From Burkholderia sp. (GTDB taxonomy: Bacteria > Pseudomonadota > Gammaproteobacteria > Burkholderiales > Burkholderiaceae): a stretch of 64,000 nucleotides of DNA. The notes under the pieces are model-generated. The model worked only from the letters and a program-made list of their open reading frames with translations. It was not told where the DNA came from and did not search any database. The stretch lies in the NCBI GenBank assembly GCA_031253835.1, contig JAIRVP010000077.1, positions 1 through 64,000 on the forward strand, given 5' to 3'. Below, piece after piece: positions 32,630 through 41,467 of this stretch (positions are counted from its first letter, which is position 1; every line of letters starts with the position of its first letter). The position numbers were made by a program, and so were the translations under genes.

Positions 32630-33706
32630 ATGGCGAACATTCCTACCTTATCGTCCGGGGCCTTGTTTGAGTCACGCATTACGCGCGGCCTGCGCAACGT
32701 CGCGCGCGTCGCGTTCCCGCATGTGCGGGAGCGCGTCGTGTGGCCCGTCAGCCTGGCCCTCGCGATGGGCGTGATGCTGGTCGCGGGGGGCATGGTCGAC
32801 GGGCGCGCGATGCTGGCGGGCGGATCGCTCCGCGTGCCCCGCCATGATCTGCTGATCGCCGGTGCCGCAGCGATCGGGTTCGCGCTGGTGGCGACAGTGC
32901 TGTGGCTGTGGTTGCGGATGCTGCGGCTGGACGCGCGAATCAGGCAACTGACTACAGCGATCGAGGATCACGGGGTCGACGCACTGCCCGGCACGCTGGT
33001 CGAGCACGGTGCGCCGTCGATCGCACGGCTGGCGCGCGCGATCAACGATGCGCATCGCCAGCACGCGGACCGCATGACGGAACTGCTCCATGTGCTGGCC
33101 GCCTATGCGCACGACCTGCGCACGCCGCTGACGCGGATGATGCTGCGCAGCGGGATGCTGGAAGATGGCGCGGCGCGCGACGCGATCGAGCGCGACCTGG
33201 CCGAGATGGGGGAGCTGGTCGAAGCGAGCCTGGCCTGCGCACGGCTGCAATGCAGCGTGCCGGAACCGCCGCGCCATGTCGACGCGGACGAGTTGCTCGG
33301 CCTGCTGGTCGACAACTATCGCGACGCGGGCCTGACCGTCGACCTGGACGGACGCGTGGGCCGTCCGCTCGTGACGTTTCCGCATGCGCTGCGCCGCGTG
33401 CTCGTCAACCTGATCGACAACGCGTTGCGTTACGGCGGCGATGTCCGCCTGTGTGTCCGGGTCGATGCCCGGCGCGTGATGCTCACCGTGGTGGATTCGG
33501 GCCCGGGTATCGTGCCGGCGGAGCTCGAGGCGGTGTTCACGCCCTGGTATCGTGCGCCGCAGACATCGGCGCGCGCGCCGGGGTCGGGGCTGGGGCTCGC
33601 GATCGCGCGCCGCCTGACCCGGGCGATGCAGGGGGAGCTGCAGCTGAACAATCGCAGTACCGGGGGCCTCGAAGCGAAAGTGACCTTGCCGCTGGCCCTC
33701 GCATGA
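32630..33706 (+). CDS. Membrane sensor histidine kinase (EnvZ/OmpR-pair type)
   Basis: The protein has 358 residues. Two transmembrane segments (about 44-65 and 80-105) enclose only a very short periplasmic loop. A HAMP-like linker, His161 in AAYAHDLRTPLTRMML, and an HATPase with NLIDNALRYG, DSGPGI and SGLGLAIARRL follow. The start ATG at 32630 sits behind AGGAG; an in-frame extension upstream looks non-coding. With almost no periplasmic domain it likely senses within the membrane or cytoplasm. No OmpR-type regulator is adjacent, only the receiver-only protein. Confidence 0.88.
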   Translation: MANIPTLSSGALFESRITRGLRNVARVAFPHVRERVVWPVSLALAMGVMLVAGGMVDGRAMLAGGSLRVPRHDLLIAGAAAIGFALVATVLWLWLRMLRLDARIRQLTTAIEDHGVDALPGTLVEHGAPSIARLARAINDAHRQHADRMTELLHVLAAYAHDLRTPLTRMMLRSGMLEDGAARDAIERDLAEMGELVEASLACARLQCSVPEPPRHVDADELLGLLVDNYRDAGLTVDLDGRVGRPLVTFPHALRRVLVNLIDNALRYGGDVRLCVRVDARRVMLTVVDSGPGIVPAELEAVFTPWYRAPQTSARAPGSGLGLAIARRLTRAMQGELQLNNRSTGGLEAKVTLPLALA

Positions 33707-34009
33707 CGGCATCGGGGCGTGCCGGTGCGCGAGATACATTTCGATACGCCGGCGACATATGCCGGATACATGGCCGGTATCCAATAGGACGCCCGGGCAC
33801 CCCATTCCGCTGGTGGGTGGGGCCGCGTTCGAATCCTGTCCACGCCGGCGATTCTCTTGCCCGGACCATCGGGCGATGTCCCGTTCGACGGATCTCAGGG
33901 GGCCGGCTTCCTTTCGCACGCGCGCCTTCCGCCCGGGACGGGCGTGACCGTCACGGGCGACTTGCTCGCGTGCCGGTCTATGCAGGACAACGAGATGAAT
34001 GGAGTCGAT
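33707..34009. other. Intergenic region with GATAC repeats
   Basis: There is no gene here. GATAC occurs three times (33732, 33743 and 33765) and GGATAC-N7-GTATCC forms a dyad at 33764-33782. A GTTCGAATCC string near 33828 resembles a tRNA T-arm but has no pairing stem and is rejected as a tRNA. Confidence 0.4.
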
Positions 34010-34585
34010 ATGAGCGTGAAAATTCTGGCAATCAACGGCAGCAGCCGGCGTGATTCATTGAATCGGAAGCTGCTGGGGATCGCCGCGAACGGCGCAACGG
34101 CGGCCGGTGCGGCGGTCACCTTCGTCCGGCTCGCGGCGTTCGGATTGCCCATTTACGATGGCGACCTGGAGGCCGACGAGGGGATTCCCGCGGGCGTTCG
34201 CGACCTGCAGGCGCTGCTTGCCGATCATCAGGGGCTCCTGGTCGCGACGCCCGAGTACAACGGCGGCTACACCGCGCTGCTGAAGAACGCGATCGACTGG
34301 ATCAGCCGGCCGCGTGCCGATGGTTCGTCGGGTGTCGCGCTGTTCGCCGGAAAGGCGGCGGCGCTGATCTCCGCATCGCCCGGCCAACTGGGCGGCCTTC
34401 GGTCCCAAACCGGCATGAGGGCCGTGCTGGACAAGCTGGGAATGATCGTCGTCCCGCAGTCCTTTTCGCTCGGCTTCGCGCACGAGGCGTTCGACGCGGA
34501 CGATCAACTGAAAGACCCCCAGGCCGCGCGGCTCGCCGCCGACGTCGGCGCGGCGCTGTCCAGGACCGCTACGCGCCTGGCCTAG
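34010..34585 (+). CDS. NADPH-dependent FMN reductase family protein
   Basis: This 191-residue flavodoxin-fold protein has GSSRRDSLNRKLL as the FMN phosphate loop after the first strand (VKILAIN), and TPEYNGGYTALLKNAIDWISRP as the second flavin loop. Both are characteristic of the chromate/azo/quinone reductase family (NQR/ChrR-like). Family members reduce quinones or small electrophiles by two electrons and protect against oxidative stress. The ATG at 34010 has GGAG five bases before it; in-frame ATGs at 33995 and 33980 are alternatives. A strong hairpin follows. Confidence 0.88.
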   Translation: MSVKILAINGSSRRDSLNRKLLGIAANGATAAGAAVTFVRLAAFGLPIYDGDLEADEGIPAGVRDLQALLADHQGLLVATPEYNGGYTALLKNAIDWISRPRADGSSGVALFAGKAAALISASPGQLGGLRSQTGMRAVLDKLGMIVVPQSFSLGFAHEAFDADDQLKDPQAARLAADVGAALSRTATRLA

Positions 34586-34592
34586 CCCGGTC

Positions 34593-34624
34593 GCCGACCT
34601 TTTCGCGCCGCGGCGCGAGTCGGC
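34593..34624 (+). terminator. Hairpin after FMN reductase gene
   Basis: The outer stem GCCGAC/GTCGGC and the inner perfect palindrome TCGCGCCG/CGGCGCGA are separated by a 4-base bulge. It lies just after the reductase stop and before the MFS gene. There is no U tract. Confidence 0.4.
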
Positions 34625-34648
34625 CGGAATCTCGAAACAAGGGAACGC

Positions 34649-35842
34649 ATGATGGCCCATCCACGCACGATATCCCCGCGCGTTGCGTCGTTCGTGCTGC
34701 TCGGCGCGCTGCTGACGGCATGCGGCTACGGCGCGACGTTTCTGCTGTCGATGCATTTTCGTTCGGCAGGCGGCGGCGACGTCGATACGGGAATCGCGCT
34801 GGCCGAAGCCATGGTCGGCGCGATGATCGGTCTTCCGCTGGTCGCGTGGCTGGCGCAGTCGATCGGGACTGCGCGGACGACCGCGCTGGCCGCGCTCGTC
34901 GTCGGCGCGGGTGTCGTCGGCTTCGCGCTGATCGGGCGTACCGGCTCGATGAGTGTCGTGCCCGGATTGCTGGTCGGCGTCGGGTGGGGCGGGTTCTACC
35001 TCGCGGCGCCGATGATGCTCGCGGAACGGACGACCGATACCGAACGCGAGCGCTGGTTCCTGCGGTTCGGATCGTTTCAGATGGCGGGCGTCGGCGGCGG
35101 CCCGGCCGTCGCGGCGCTCGCGATACGCAACTGGCACTGGACGACGGGCACGGTGTTCTGCGCCGTCGGCGGGCTGTGCGCGATGGCCGCGGTGATGCTG
35201 GAATGCTTCGGCCGCCTGTCGCCGGCGTCGCTTCCCGTCGCACCGCCGGTGCGGGAGCGATGGGTCCGCGAGATCGGCGCGATTGCCCGCACGCATGCGA
35301 TCTATCCGATCGCGATCATCGCGCTCGGCTCGAGCGTCTTCTCGGGGCTGATGACGTTCCAGATGTCGATGGCACCGGAAACGGGCATGAAGGCGGGGAC
35401 GTTCTTCGGTCTTTATTCGGTCACGGTGGTCGTCATCCGCTGGCTGCTCAGTGCGATCGTGATCCGGATGCGTGTCGATACGACCACGCAGATTCTCCTC
35501 GGCTTCATGATACTGAGCGTCGCCGTGACGTTCGCCGTGCCGCACAACGCGCTGCTGCATTCGGCCAGCGCCGTGCTGCTCGGCACCGGATACGGGCTCA
35601 TCTATCCGATCGTCCAGGCGCAGGCCGTCAACAGCACCGATGCGCGGCACCGGCGCGCGGTGCTCACCTGGTTCGTCGCATCGTATTTCGTCGGCGTGTT
35701 CGGCTTTCCGGCGCTCGGCAGCCTGGTGCTGGTCAGCATGGGCAGGACGATGCTGTTGACGCTCATCGCCGCATGCGGGCTGGCGGCGCTGCTGCTCTCC
35801 GTCGTCGAGCACCGCAAGCGGATGTCTCCGATGGCGTACTAA
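34649..35842 (+). CDS. MFS transporter
   Basis: This 397-residue inner-membrane protein has about 12 hydrophobic helices and short loops. AQSIGTARTTALAALVVGAGVVGFALIG stands where motif A is expected but lacks the usual GxxxDRxGRR, so it is a divergent MFS member. Helix 4-5 has VGWGGFYLAAPMMLAERTTDTERERWFLRFGSFQ. No substrate class is evident. Start ATG-ATG at 34649. It stands between the FMN reductase and a convergent condensation-domain gene. Confidence 0.8.
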   Translation: MMAHPRTISPRVASFVLLGALLTACGYGATFLLSMHFRSAGGGDVDTGIALAEAMVGAMIGLPLVAWLAQSIGTARTTALAALVVGAGVVGFALIGRTGSMSVVPGLLVGVGWGGFYLAAPMMLAERTTDTERERWFLRFGSFQMAGVGGGPAVAALAIRNWHWTTGTVFCAVGGLCAMAAVMLECFGRLSPASLPVAPPVRERWVREIGAIARTHAIYPIAIIALGSSVFSGLMTFQMSMAPETGMKAGTFFGLYSVTVVVIRWLLSAIVIRMRVDTTTQILLGFMILSVAVTFAVPHNALLHSASAVLLGTGYGLIYPIVQAQAVNSTDARHRRAVLTWFVASYFVGVFGFPALGSLVLVSMGRTMLLTLIAACGLAALLLSVVEHRKRMSPMAY

Positions 35843-35922
35843 GGGACGGACGCGGGACCTGCAGCGTGGTGCCCGCGTACCGGCCGGTGAAGGGGGTGGC
35901 ACGACCGCGACGTGCGGGACGC

Positions 35923-37194
35923 TCAGTTCACGGCGTCCTCGAGAATCGCGCGCACTTCGCCGAGCAGCCCCGCGATTGCACCATGGCTCGTGTGCGTGAG
36001 ACGCAGGATGCCGTCGATCGTGCATACGCCGATGACCTGATCGTCGGCGAAGCCCGACGTCACGAACGGGCCCCACAGCGCATCGAGCGTCAAGCCGTCG
36101 TACGTGGCCGCAACGGGCTGGTTGCCGAGATTGGACAGCAGCACGTCGAACGCCAGCATCGTCGACAGAAATCCGGCTGCGTGCGCCACGCTCGGCCGGG
36201 TGGACATCGCGGCATCCAGCGCCTTCAGTTCCGCCGCCACGCTCTCGCGCGTTTGCGACGGCGCGAGGTCCTGCCTGATCTTGCGCGCGACCGTCCAAAG
36301 GTCCGACCCGCGCGGGTGATCGTCGATCGTGATGGTCTGGGTGATGTACACGCCGTTCGCGACACCCGCGTCGCGGGCAAGCTCGCGCACGTCGATCGGC
36401 GTGACGGTTCTCAACGCGCGCGCGGCCCACGCGCTCGACAGGCGTCGGCCCGCCTCGTGGACGGCGGCCGCGACGGCACCGTGCACGGTGGTCTGCTCGT
36501 GACGGGCGCGCGCGACGAGCCGGCGGGTGGTGTCGGCCGAAAGCGCCACGGCGTCGATCTGCGGCATGTCCGCGGTGTCCGGACGAAACGACTTGGGCGC
36601 GGGGGCGGGGGAATGGGCCGGCAAGACGGCGGCAGCGTTCAGGTCCGCCTCGAGCAGCGTCTCCAGCGATTGCACCACCGGCAGCGGCGTCGGCGACTCG
36701 CCTGACAGCATGCGCAACAGCTCGTCGATCAGATAGGCCGCGCCCATGCCGTCGAGCACGGAATGATGTGCGGCGAGAACCAGCGTCGACGCGTGTCCGC
36801 CCTGCAGCAGCGTCGCGCGCAGCAGGGGGGCCGAAGACCAGTCGAAACGCGTCGCGACCTCACGGGCCACTTCCGCCTGCCACGACGTCGCGTCCTGCTC
36901 GATCACGCGCAACGGCACCACGGCGCCGGGTACGCGATGGAAGCCCGTATTCCTTTGCGCGTCGGTGGCGATGCAGGTCGACAACAGCGGATGCCGCCGC
37001 TGGAGTGCCTGAAGCGCCGCATGCCATGCGCCCGGCTCAAAGCACCGGTCGATTTCCGCGACCATCGCGAAATGCGTCGGCCGGTTCTGGTCCAGCAGCC
37101 AGAACAGATGTTCCGTACTGCCAAGCGACCGCACGTGCGCCTGCGTCTGCGTGGTCGACGGGATGTTCTCGATTTCCTGCGGGTGGTTTTGCAC
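35923..37194 (-). CDS. Stand-alone condensation-domain acyltransferase
   Basis: The protein has 423 residues. The catalytic motif HHSVLDG at residues 143-149 is the HHxxxDG of the condensation-domain/PapA/wax-ester-synthase superfamily. The N-terminal STEHLFWLLDQNRPTHFAMVAEID and a later SNLGNQPV (DFG-like region altered) fit the alcohol-acetyltransferase/PapA-like branch. No adenylation or carrier domain is present here or in the neighbours. It probably esterifies or amidates a small molecule with an acyl-CoA or carrier-bound acyl group. A weak ACGCGGG/CCCGCGT hairpin (35850-35878) separates it from the convergent MFS gene. Confidence 0.8.
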   Translation of the reverse strand: MQNHPQEIENIPSTTQTQAHVRSLGSTEHLFWLLDQNRPTHFAMVAEIDRCFEPGAWHAALQALQRRHPLLSTCIATDAQRNTGFHRVPGAVVPLRVIEQDATSWQAEVAREVATRFDWSSAPLLRATLLQGGHASTLVLAAHHSVLDGMGAAYLIDELLRMLSGESPTPLPVVQSLETLLEADLNAAAVLPAHSPAPAPKSFRPDTADMPQIDAVALSADTTRRLVARARHEQTTVHGAVAAAVHEAGRRLSSAWAARALRTVTPIDVRELARDAGVANGVYITQTITIDDHPRGSDLWTVARKIRQDLAPSQTRESVAAELKALDAAMSTRPSVAHAAGFLSTMLAFDVLLSNLGNQPVAATYDGLTLDALWGPFVTSGFADDQVIGVCTIDGILRLTHTSHGAIAGLLGEVRAILEDAVN

Positions 37195-37505
37195 TGTTTC
37201 GCTCCGGAACGGTTGTCTGCATCAACAGAACACCCGAAGGCGACGTGCTATTCCACCGCTGCCGCGCCATTGCGGGCCTTGCCGAAGGCCGAGCGACAGA
37301 TTTGTTTCTCAATGTGTACGAGGCTGGAATGGATACATGGCCTTGCAATAGCCTGCCCCCGCGACACACACCAGATACGTGCGCTGGTTGTAATGCATCT
37401 CAACGACTGAACGCATTCAAGGCACCCGGGCAGACGTCAGTGGTTGATGGCGTCGCCGAGTGGCCGGACGGATCCGTGACACGTGAATTGCTCCAGGAGA
37501 ACGAC
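37195..37505. other. Divergent intergenic region
   Basis: This lies between the condensation-domain gene (minus) and the second DUF4148 gene (plus). The only clear element is the AGGAG ribosome site at 37495-37499. No gene, hairpin or clear promoter was recognised. Confidence 0.4.
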
Positions 37506-37748
37506 ATGAAAGTACGAACGATCGCTTTGGCGTTGGCGGCTTGCGCCGCCGTTGCAACTGCCCCTTCCGCCTTCGCAGGCACCTCCGCCGATACGGCGGC
37601 CAATCACGACGCCTCGCAGGCGCGCCAACCGGTAGCGGCCGGCAACGTCCCGAAGGGCAAGACGCGCGCCGAAGTGCGCGAGGAACTCGTGCGGGCGCAG
37701 AAGGACGGTCAGCTCGCCGCGCTCGACAAGCTCTATCAGGGCAGCTGA
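37506..37748 (+). CDS. Small exported DUF4148 protein (paralogue 2)
   Basis: This 80-residue protein has the Sec signal MKVRTIALALAACAAVATAPSAFA, cleaved near residue 24. The mature peptide has about 56 residues and ends in KGKTRAEVREELVRAQKDGQLAALDKLYQGS. The ending is nearly that of the copy at 28456. The ATG has AGGAG six bases upstream. Both copies lie within about 2.5 kb of an ECF sigma gene and near stress genes; the Ohr gene follows 70 bases downstream here. Confidence 0.84.
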   Translation: MKVRTIALALAACAAVATAPSAFAGTSADTAANHDASQARQPVAAGNVPKGKTRAEVREELVRAQKDGQLAALDKLYQGS

Positions 37749-37818
37749 TTTCCGCTGCCGCCGCGATGCCGGATTCAGGCGTCGCGTTTTACTCACCCCG
37801 TTCAAAACGATACCGACC

Positions 37819-38235
37819 ATGAGCCAGGAAACCCAAGTTCTGTACACCGGCAAGACCCACACCACCGGCGGGCGCGACGGCGCTTCGCGCAGCCCGGACG
37901 GCCGCCTCGACGTGAAGCTCTCCGGTCCCGGCTCGGCCGCGCCCGGCACGAATCCCGAGCAGTTGCTGGCCGCAGGCTGGTCGGCCTGCTTCATCGGGGC
38001 GATGGGCCTGGCCGCGCAACGGCTGAAGGTTGCGCTGCCGCGCGACACGCATGTCGATGCGGAAATCGACCTGGCCATCAACGACGGCGCGTACTTCCTG
38101 CAGGCACGACTGAACGTCAGCGTGCCGGGTGTCGACGCCGACGTCGCGCAGGCGCTGGTCGACGCAGCACACCAGACCTGCCCGTACTCGAAGGCCACGC
38201 GCGGCAACATCGACGTGATCGTCGCCATCGTCTGA
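37819..38235 (+). CDS. ohr: Organic hydroperoxide resistance protein
   Basis: This 138-residue OsmC/Ohr-family thiol peroxidase has the redox pair Cys57 (GWSACFIGA) and Cys121 (HQTCPYSKATRGN). Glu48 and Arg19 around the active site complete the Ohr signature. The N-terminal VLYTGKTHTTGGRDG and the C-terminal IDVIVAIV are typical. It reduces organic and fatty-acid hydroperoxides using lipoylated partners. No OhrR repressor gene is adjacent, which is unusual; control could come from the nearby ECF sigma/two-component network. Confidence 0.95.
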   Translation: MSQETQVLYTGKTHTTGGRDGASRSPDGRLDVKLSGPGSAAPGTNPEQLLAAGWSACFIGAMGLAAQRLKVALPRDTHVDAEIDLAINDGAYFLQARLNVSVPGVDADVAQALVDAAHQTCPYSKATRGNIDVIVAIV

Positions 38236-38382
38236 CGCGCATCCCGCGCATCCCGCCCGCGACGCCACTGGCGTACCCGCCAGGTCCGGCGTCGCGCGCC
38301 ACGATACCCGTCGCGCCATCAACGACCGCGCGACCGCTTCCGATGCGGTCTTCGTCCGTTCGCGGTCAGGCCAGGAACCCTC

Positions 38383-39615
38383 ATGCATCCCTCCACCGAT
38401 ACCAGAAAGGCGGTTGCGGCCGTCGCGCTGTTGATACTCTCGATTGCATTGCGCCCGCCGATCGTGTCGATCGGGCCGGTACTCGAATCGATCCGGCAGA
38501 GCTTCGGCCTGAGCTACACGCAAGTGTCGCTGCTGACCGCGATCCCGGACGTCTGCATGGGCGTTTTCGCACTCGCCGCGCCGGGTGTCGCGCGCAGGCT
38601 GGGGACGGACAACGCGGTCGTGGCCGCGCTGGCGCTGCTGGGCATCGCGATGATCGCCCGCGCGCTGGCCGGCTCCGCAGGCGTGCTGCTGTTGTGTACC
38701 GTCCTGACCGGCATCGGCATCGCGATTTCCGGTTCGTTGATCGGCGGCTGGGTGAAGCAGCACTTCGCACGCGATGCGACGTTCTTCATGGGCATCTACA
38801 GCGCGGGGCTCAGCGTCGGTGCGACCGTCGCGGCGAGCGCGTCGGGTTATGTCGCGCAGCATGCCGGCGGCTGGCGCGTGGCCGTTGCATCGTGGAGCGT
38901 GCTGTGCGTCACGGCGATCGTGAGCTGGCGCGGACTGGCCCGGCGCTTCCATGACACGACGACCGCGAAAGCGCCACCGCCGCAGGTCGCGCCCGCGCCG
39001 CGCGCGGTCGGTCTGCCGTGGGGCAACCTCCACGCGTGGCGGGTCGCGGCGTACTTCGGCGCCAGTCAGTTCATCGTGTATGCGTGCTTTGCGTGGCTGG
39101 CCCCGTCGAGTGCCGAACTGCGGGTCGACACGCTCTCGCCCGGCCTCGTATTGGGCCTGTTCACGTGCGTGTTCGCGCTCAGCAGCTTCGGAATGGGGAT
39201 GAAGGCCGGCCGCGGCACCGATCGGCGCGGCTGGCTCGGCCTCGCGTCGGCCATCACGGCGGCGGGGCTCGGCGGGCTGGCGTTTGCGCCGACGGCCGGG
39301 CCGGTGTCGTGCATCGTCCTGATCGCGATCGGCCAGGGCATGTGCTTCACGCTCGCGATGACCTTGCCGCTCGACAACACGCCCACGCCCGCCGCGGCCA
39401 ACGCGTGGAGCGTATTCATGCTCTTCGTCGGCTATCTGATCGCCGCGCTGGGGCCACTGGCTTTCGGATTCCTGCGCGACCGGACGGGCGGCTATTTCGC
39501 GTCGTATTTCATGCTGTTCGTGGTGGCCGTCGGCATCACGCTGCTGGTGCCGTTGCTGCGGCCCGCGTCGGTGGCGGAACACGCGCGTATTCCGGCGACG
39601 TCCGAGTCGCCGTGA
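38383..39615 (+). CDS. CynX/NimT-type MFS transporter
   Basis: This 410-residue inner-membrane carrier has 12 helices. The first helix region, ALLILSIALRPPIVSIGPVLESIRQSFGLSYTQVSLLTAIPDVCMGVFALAAPGVARRLG, is characteristic of the CynX/NimT (cyanate/2-nitroimidazole) family. The second half has GQGMCFTLAMTLPLDNT. The substrate cannot be told from sequence; relatives export nitroimidazoles or move small organic anions. It is followed by two hairpins and then an ECF sigma gene. Confidence 0.87.
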   Translation: MHPSTDTRKAVAAVALLILSIALRPPIVSIGPVLESIRQSFGLSYTQVSLLTAIPDVCMGVFALAAPGVARRLGTDNAVVAALALLGIAMIARALAGSAGVLLLCTVLTGIGIAISGSLIGGWVKQHFARDATFFMGIYSAGLSVGATVAASASGYVAQHAGGWRVAVASWSVLCVTAIVSWRGLARRFHDTTTAKAPPPQVAPAPRAVGLPWGNLHAWRVAAYFGASQFIVYACFAWLAPSSAELRVDTLSPGLVLGLFTCVFALSSFGMGMKAGRGTDRRGWLGLASAITAAGLGGLAFAPTAGPVSCIVLIAIGQGMCFTLAMTLPLDNTPTPAAANAWSVFMLFVGYLIAALGPLAFGFLRDRTGGYFASYFMLFVVAVGITLLVPLLRPASVAEHARIPATSESP

Positions 39616-39627
39616 CGCCTCGACGTG

Positions 39628-39712
39628 GCGAGCCGGCCAGACACGCGGCTCGCGCCCGACGTCATCGACCGACCCGTCCATTCATCGCGCCGGCCCGGCC
39701 GTGAGGGCCGGC
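39628..39712 (+). terminator. Two consecutive hairpins after the CynX-like gene
   Basis: GCGAGCCG/CGGCTCGC (39628-39635 and 39646-39653) and GCCGGCCC/GGGCCGGC (39689-39696 and 39705-39712) are perfect 8-bp stems. They insulate the transporter from the sigma factor gene downstream. No U tracts. Confidence 0.5.
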
Positions 39713-39768
39713 GACCGGGCGGTTCGGGCAATACGCGACGGCCGATGGAATATCCGCGCCGCCCAGCT

Positions 39769-39814
39769 GTTTACGTGGGCTGGAGCGGTGTTGTCCGCTT
39801 AATTTTGCGTAAAC
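39769..39814. repeat. GTTTACG/CGTAAAC inverted repeat before sigma gene
   Basis: GTTTACG (39769-39775) is matched by CGTAAAC (39808-39814), 70 bases before the ECF sigma ATG. The left arm lies in TGTTTACGTGGG, which also occurs with one change at 28962-28973. It may be a regulator site or an ECF promoter element. Confidence 0.35.
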
Positions 39815-39884
39815 CCATGGATACACGTCAGATACTGCAGCTCGTCAACGTCGGCCCGGCCGCGCCAAGGGAGGACCGACGTCG

Positions 39885-40433
39885 ATGACCGCAGCCGAAC
39901 TGTCCGCCATGCTCCCTGCGATGCTCCCGCGTCTGTGGGCATTCGCGCTGCGTATCGCCGGTGATCGGCACGACGCCGAGGATCTCGTGCAGTGCGCGTG
40001 CGTTCGTGCGATCGAACGCGCGCACCAATTGCGACCGGGAACCGCGCCGCTCAGCTGGATGTTTTCGATCGTGCAGTCCACGTGGCTCAACGAGCTTCGC
40101 GCACGCAGCGTGCGCCGGCGCTCGGGCATGGACTGGGATGACGACCTTCTCGAAACCGTCTCCGATCCTGCCGCGCCGACGCTGGAGCAGCAGGCGCTGG
40201 ATGCGCAGATCGTCAGGGCCGTGCAGCAATTGCCGGAAGCGCAGCGCGTGGTCATGCTGCTGGTCGGCGTGGAGGGGCTCAGCTACAGCGAGGCGGCCGA
40301 AGCGCTCGACGTACCCATCGGTACGATCATGAGCCGGCTGTCGCGCGCTCGCCAGACGATCGGCGCCCTGTTCAGCGATCGAAAGGAGCGACCTGTGAAA
40401 AGCACGGCGAACAGTGAAGATCAGGGGGCATGA
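39885..40433 (+). CDS. ECF RNA polymerase sigma factor (paralogue 2)
   Basis: The protein has 182 residues, the same length as the paralogue at 27578 with matching blocks throughout. Region 2 has DRHDAEDLVQCACVRAIERAHQLRPGTAPLSWMFSIVQSTWLNELR, and region 4 has LPEAQRVVMLLVGVEGLSYSEAAEALDVPIGTIMSRLSRARQ. The stop overlaps the start of the following anti-sigma gene by four bases (ATGA), so translation is coupled. This is the complete sigma/anti-sigma version of the pair of paralogues. Confidence 0.92.
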   Translation: MTAAELSAMLPAMLPRLWAFALRIAGDRHDAEDLVQCACVRAIERAHQLRPGTAPLSWMFSIVQSTWLNELRARSVRRRSGMDWDDDLLETVSDPAAPTLEQQALDAQIVRAVQQLPEAQRVVMLLVGVEGLSYSEAAEALDVPIGTIMSRLSRARQTIGALFSDRKERPVKSTANSEDQGA

Positions 40434-41299
40434 AAATGGACGACATCCTGCTGATGGCATACGTGGATGGCGAACTCCCGTCGCACCAGCGCGACGCGGT
40501 CGACAGGGCGATTGCCGCGTCGGCCGATATCGCCAGTCGGGTTGCGTTGTTCGAAGCATCGGTGTTGCCCTATCAGCGCGCGTTCCGCCATCAGGCGTGG
40601 CCGCCGGTGCCGCCGAGCCTGATACGCACGGTCGCCGAGATCGCGCACGTGCATGCCGCGCCTTCGGATCGCGCCGCACCGGTGCGCTCGCGCGCCCGCG
40701 CGATGGCGCCGTGGCTCGCCGTGGCCTTCGTCGCGGGGGCGTTCTGTTGCGGCGCCATCCTGCACTTCGCGCCGGGTGCGGTTCGAGGCGGCTTCCCGCC
40801 GCAGGGCGTGCCGGCGACTGCGCAGGCGACGTCCCCGTGGATCATGGCGGCCGTGAATTATCAGCGGCTCTATACACGCGACACGGTGGCGCTCGATGCG
40901 TCGAATCCTGCCGTCGCCGCGCATACGGTGGAGAACATTCGCCGGGACGACGGGCTGCGGATACGGATTCCGGACCTGCGCGCGGCCGGGCTGGCATTCA
41001 AGCGCATCCAGCGACTGAATTTCAACCGCAAGCCGCTGGTGCAGATCGTCTATCTGCCCGAAAAAGGCCAGCCCGTGGCGTTGTGCGCGATGAAGGACGA
41101 CCGGCCCGACACCGTGCTCTCGCGGCAGCAGGTCGGCAGCATGGACGTCGTGACCTGGCGCCGCGGCCGGATCACCTATGCGCTGATCGGCACGCCCGGC
41201 GATGCGGACCTCGGCGCGATCGGCAAGCGGATCGCCGACAACGGGATGGACGCAGTGCTCGGCCAACTGCAGCATGCCGGCCTCGCGATCGCGAGCTGA
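40430..41299 (+). CDS. Transmembrane anti-sigma factor
   Basis: The protein has 289 residues. The N-terminus MDDILLMAYVDGELPSHQRDAVDRAI (residues 3-28) is the typical anti-sigma helix pair, but the zinc-binding HxxxCxxC motif is absent. One transmembrane helix lies at about residues 92-113, followed by a periplasmic domain of about 175 residues with WIMAAVNYQRLYTRDTVAL and LPEKGQPVALCAMK. It should hold the co-translated ECF factor at the membrane and release it on an envelope or oxidative cue. The ATGA overlap with the sigma gene supports this. Confidence 0.88.
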   Translation: MKMDDILLMAYVDGELPSHQRDAVDRAIAASADIASRVALFEASVLPYQRAFRHQAWPPVPPSLIRTVAEIAHVHAAPSDRAAPVRSRARAMAPWLAVAFVAGAFCCGAILHFAPGAVRGGFPPQGVPATAQATSPWIMAAVNYQRLYTRDTVALDASNPAVAAHTVENIRRDDGLRIRIPDLRAAGLAFKRIQRLNFNRKPLVQIVYLPEKGQPVALCAMKDDRPDTVLSRQQVGSMDVVTWRRGRITYALIGTPGDADLGAIGKRIADNGMDAVLGQLQHAGLAIAS

Positions 41300-41467
41300 C
41301 GGCCGGCTCGCGCATGTCGGTTGCAACGGATGCCGTCGACCGTCTGCGGCAAGGAAACCGCGTCGGCCAATCGGTACGCAATGGAATGGGACGACCCGTT
41401 CAGGTGTTGTCTGCGAGTAGCACGTCATCGGGTTGACGTGCCGTCCCTGACTCCAGACCTCTTCCAG

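Noticed and set aside
33810..33850. A GTTCGAATCC string resembling a tRNA T-arm
   Set aside because: The flanking bases do not form a T stem, and no acceptor, D or anticodon arm could be drawn around it.
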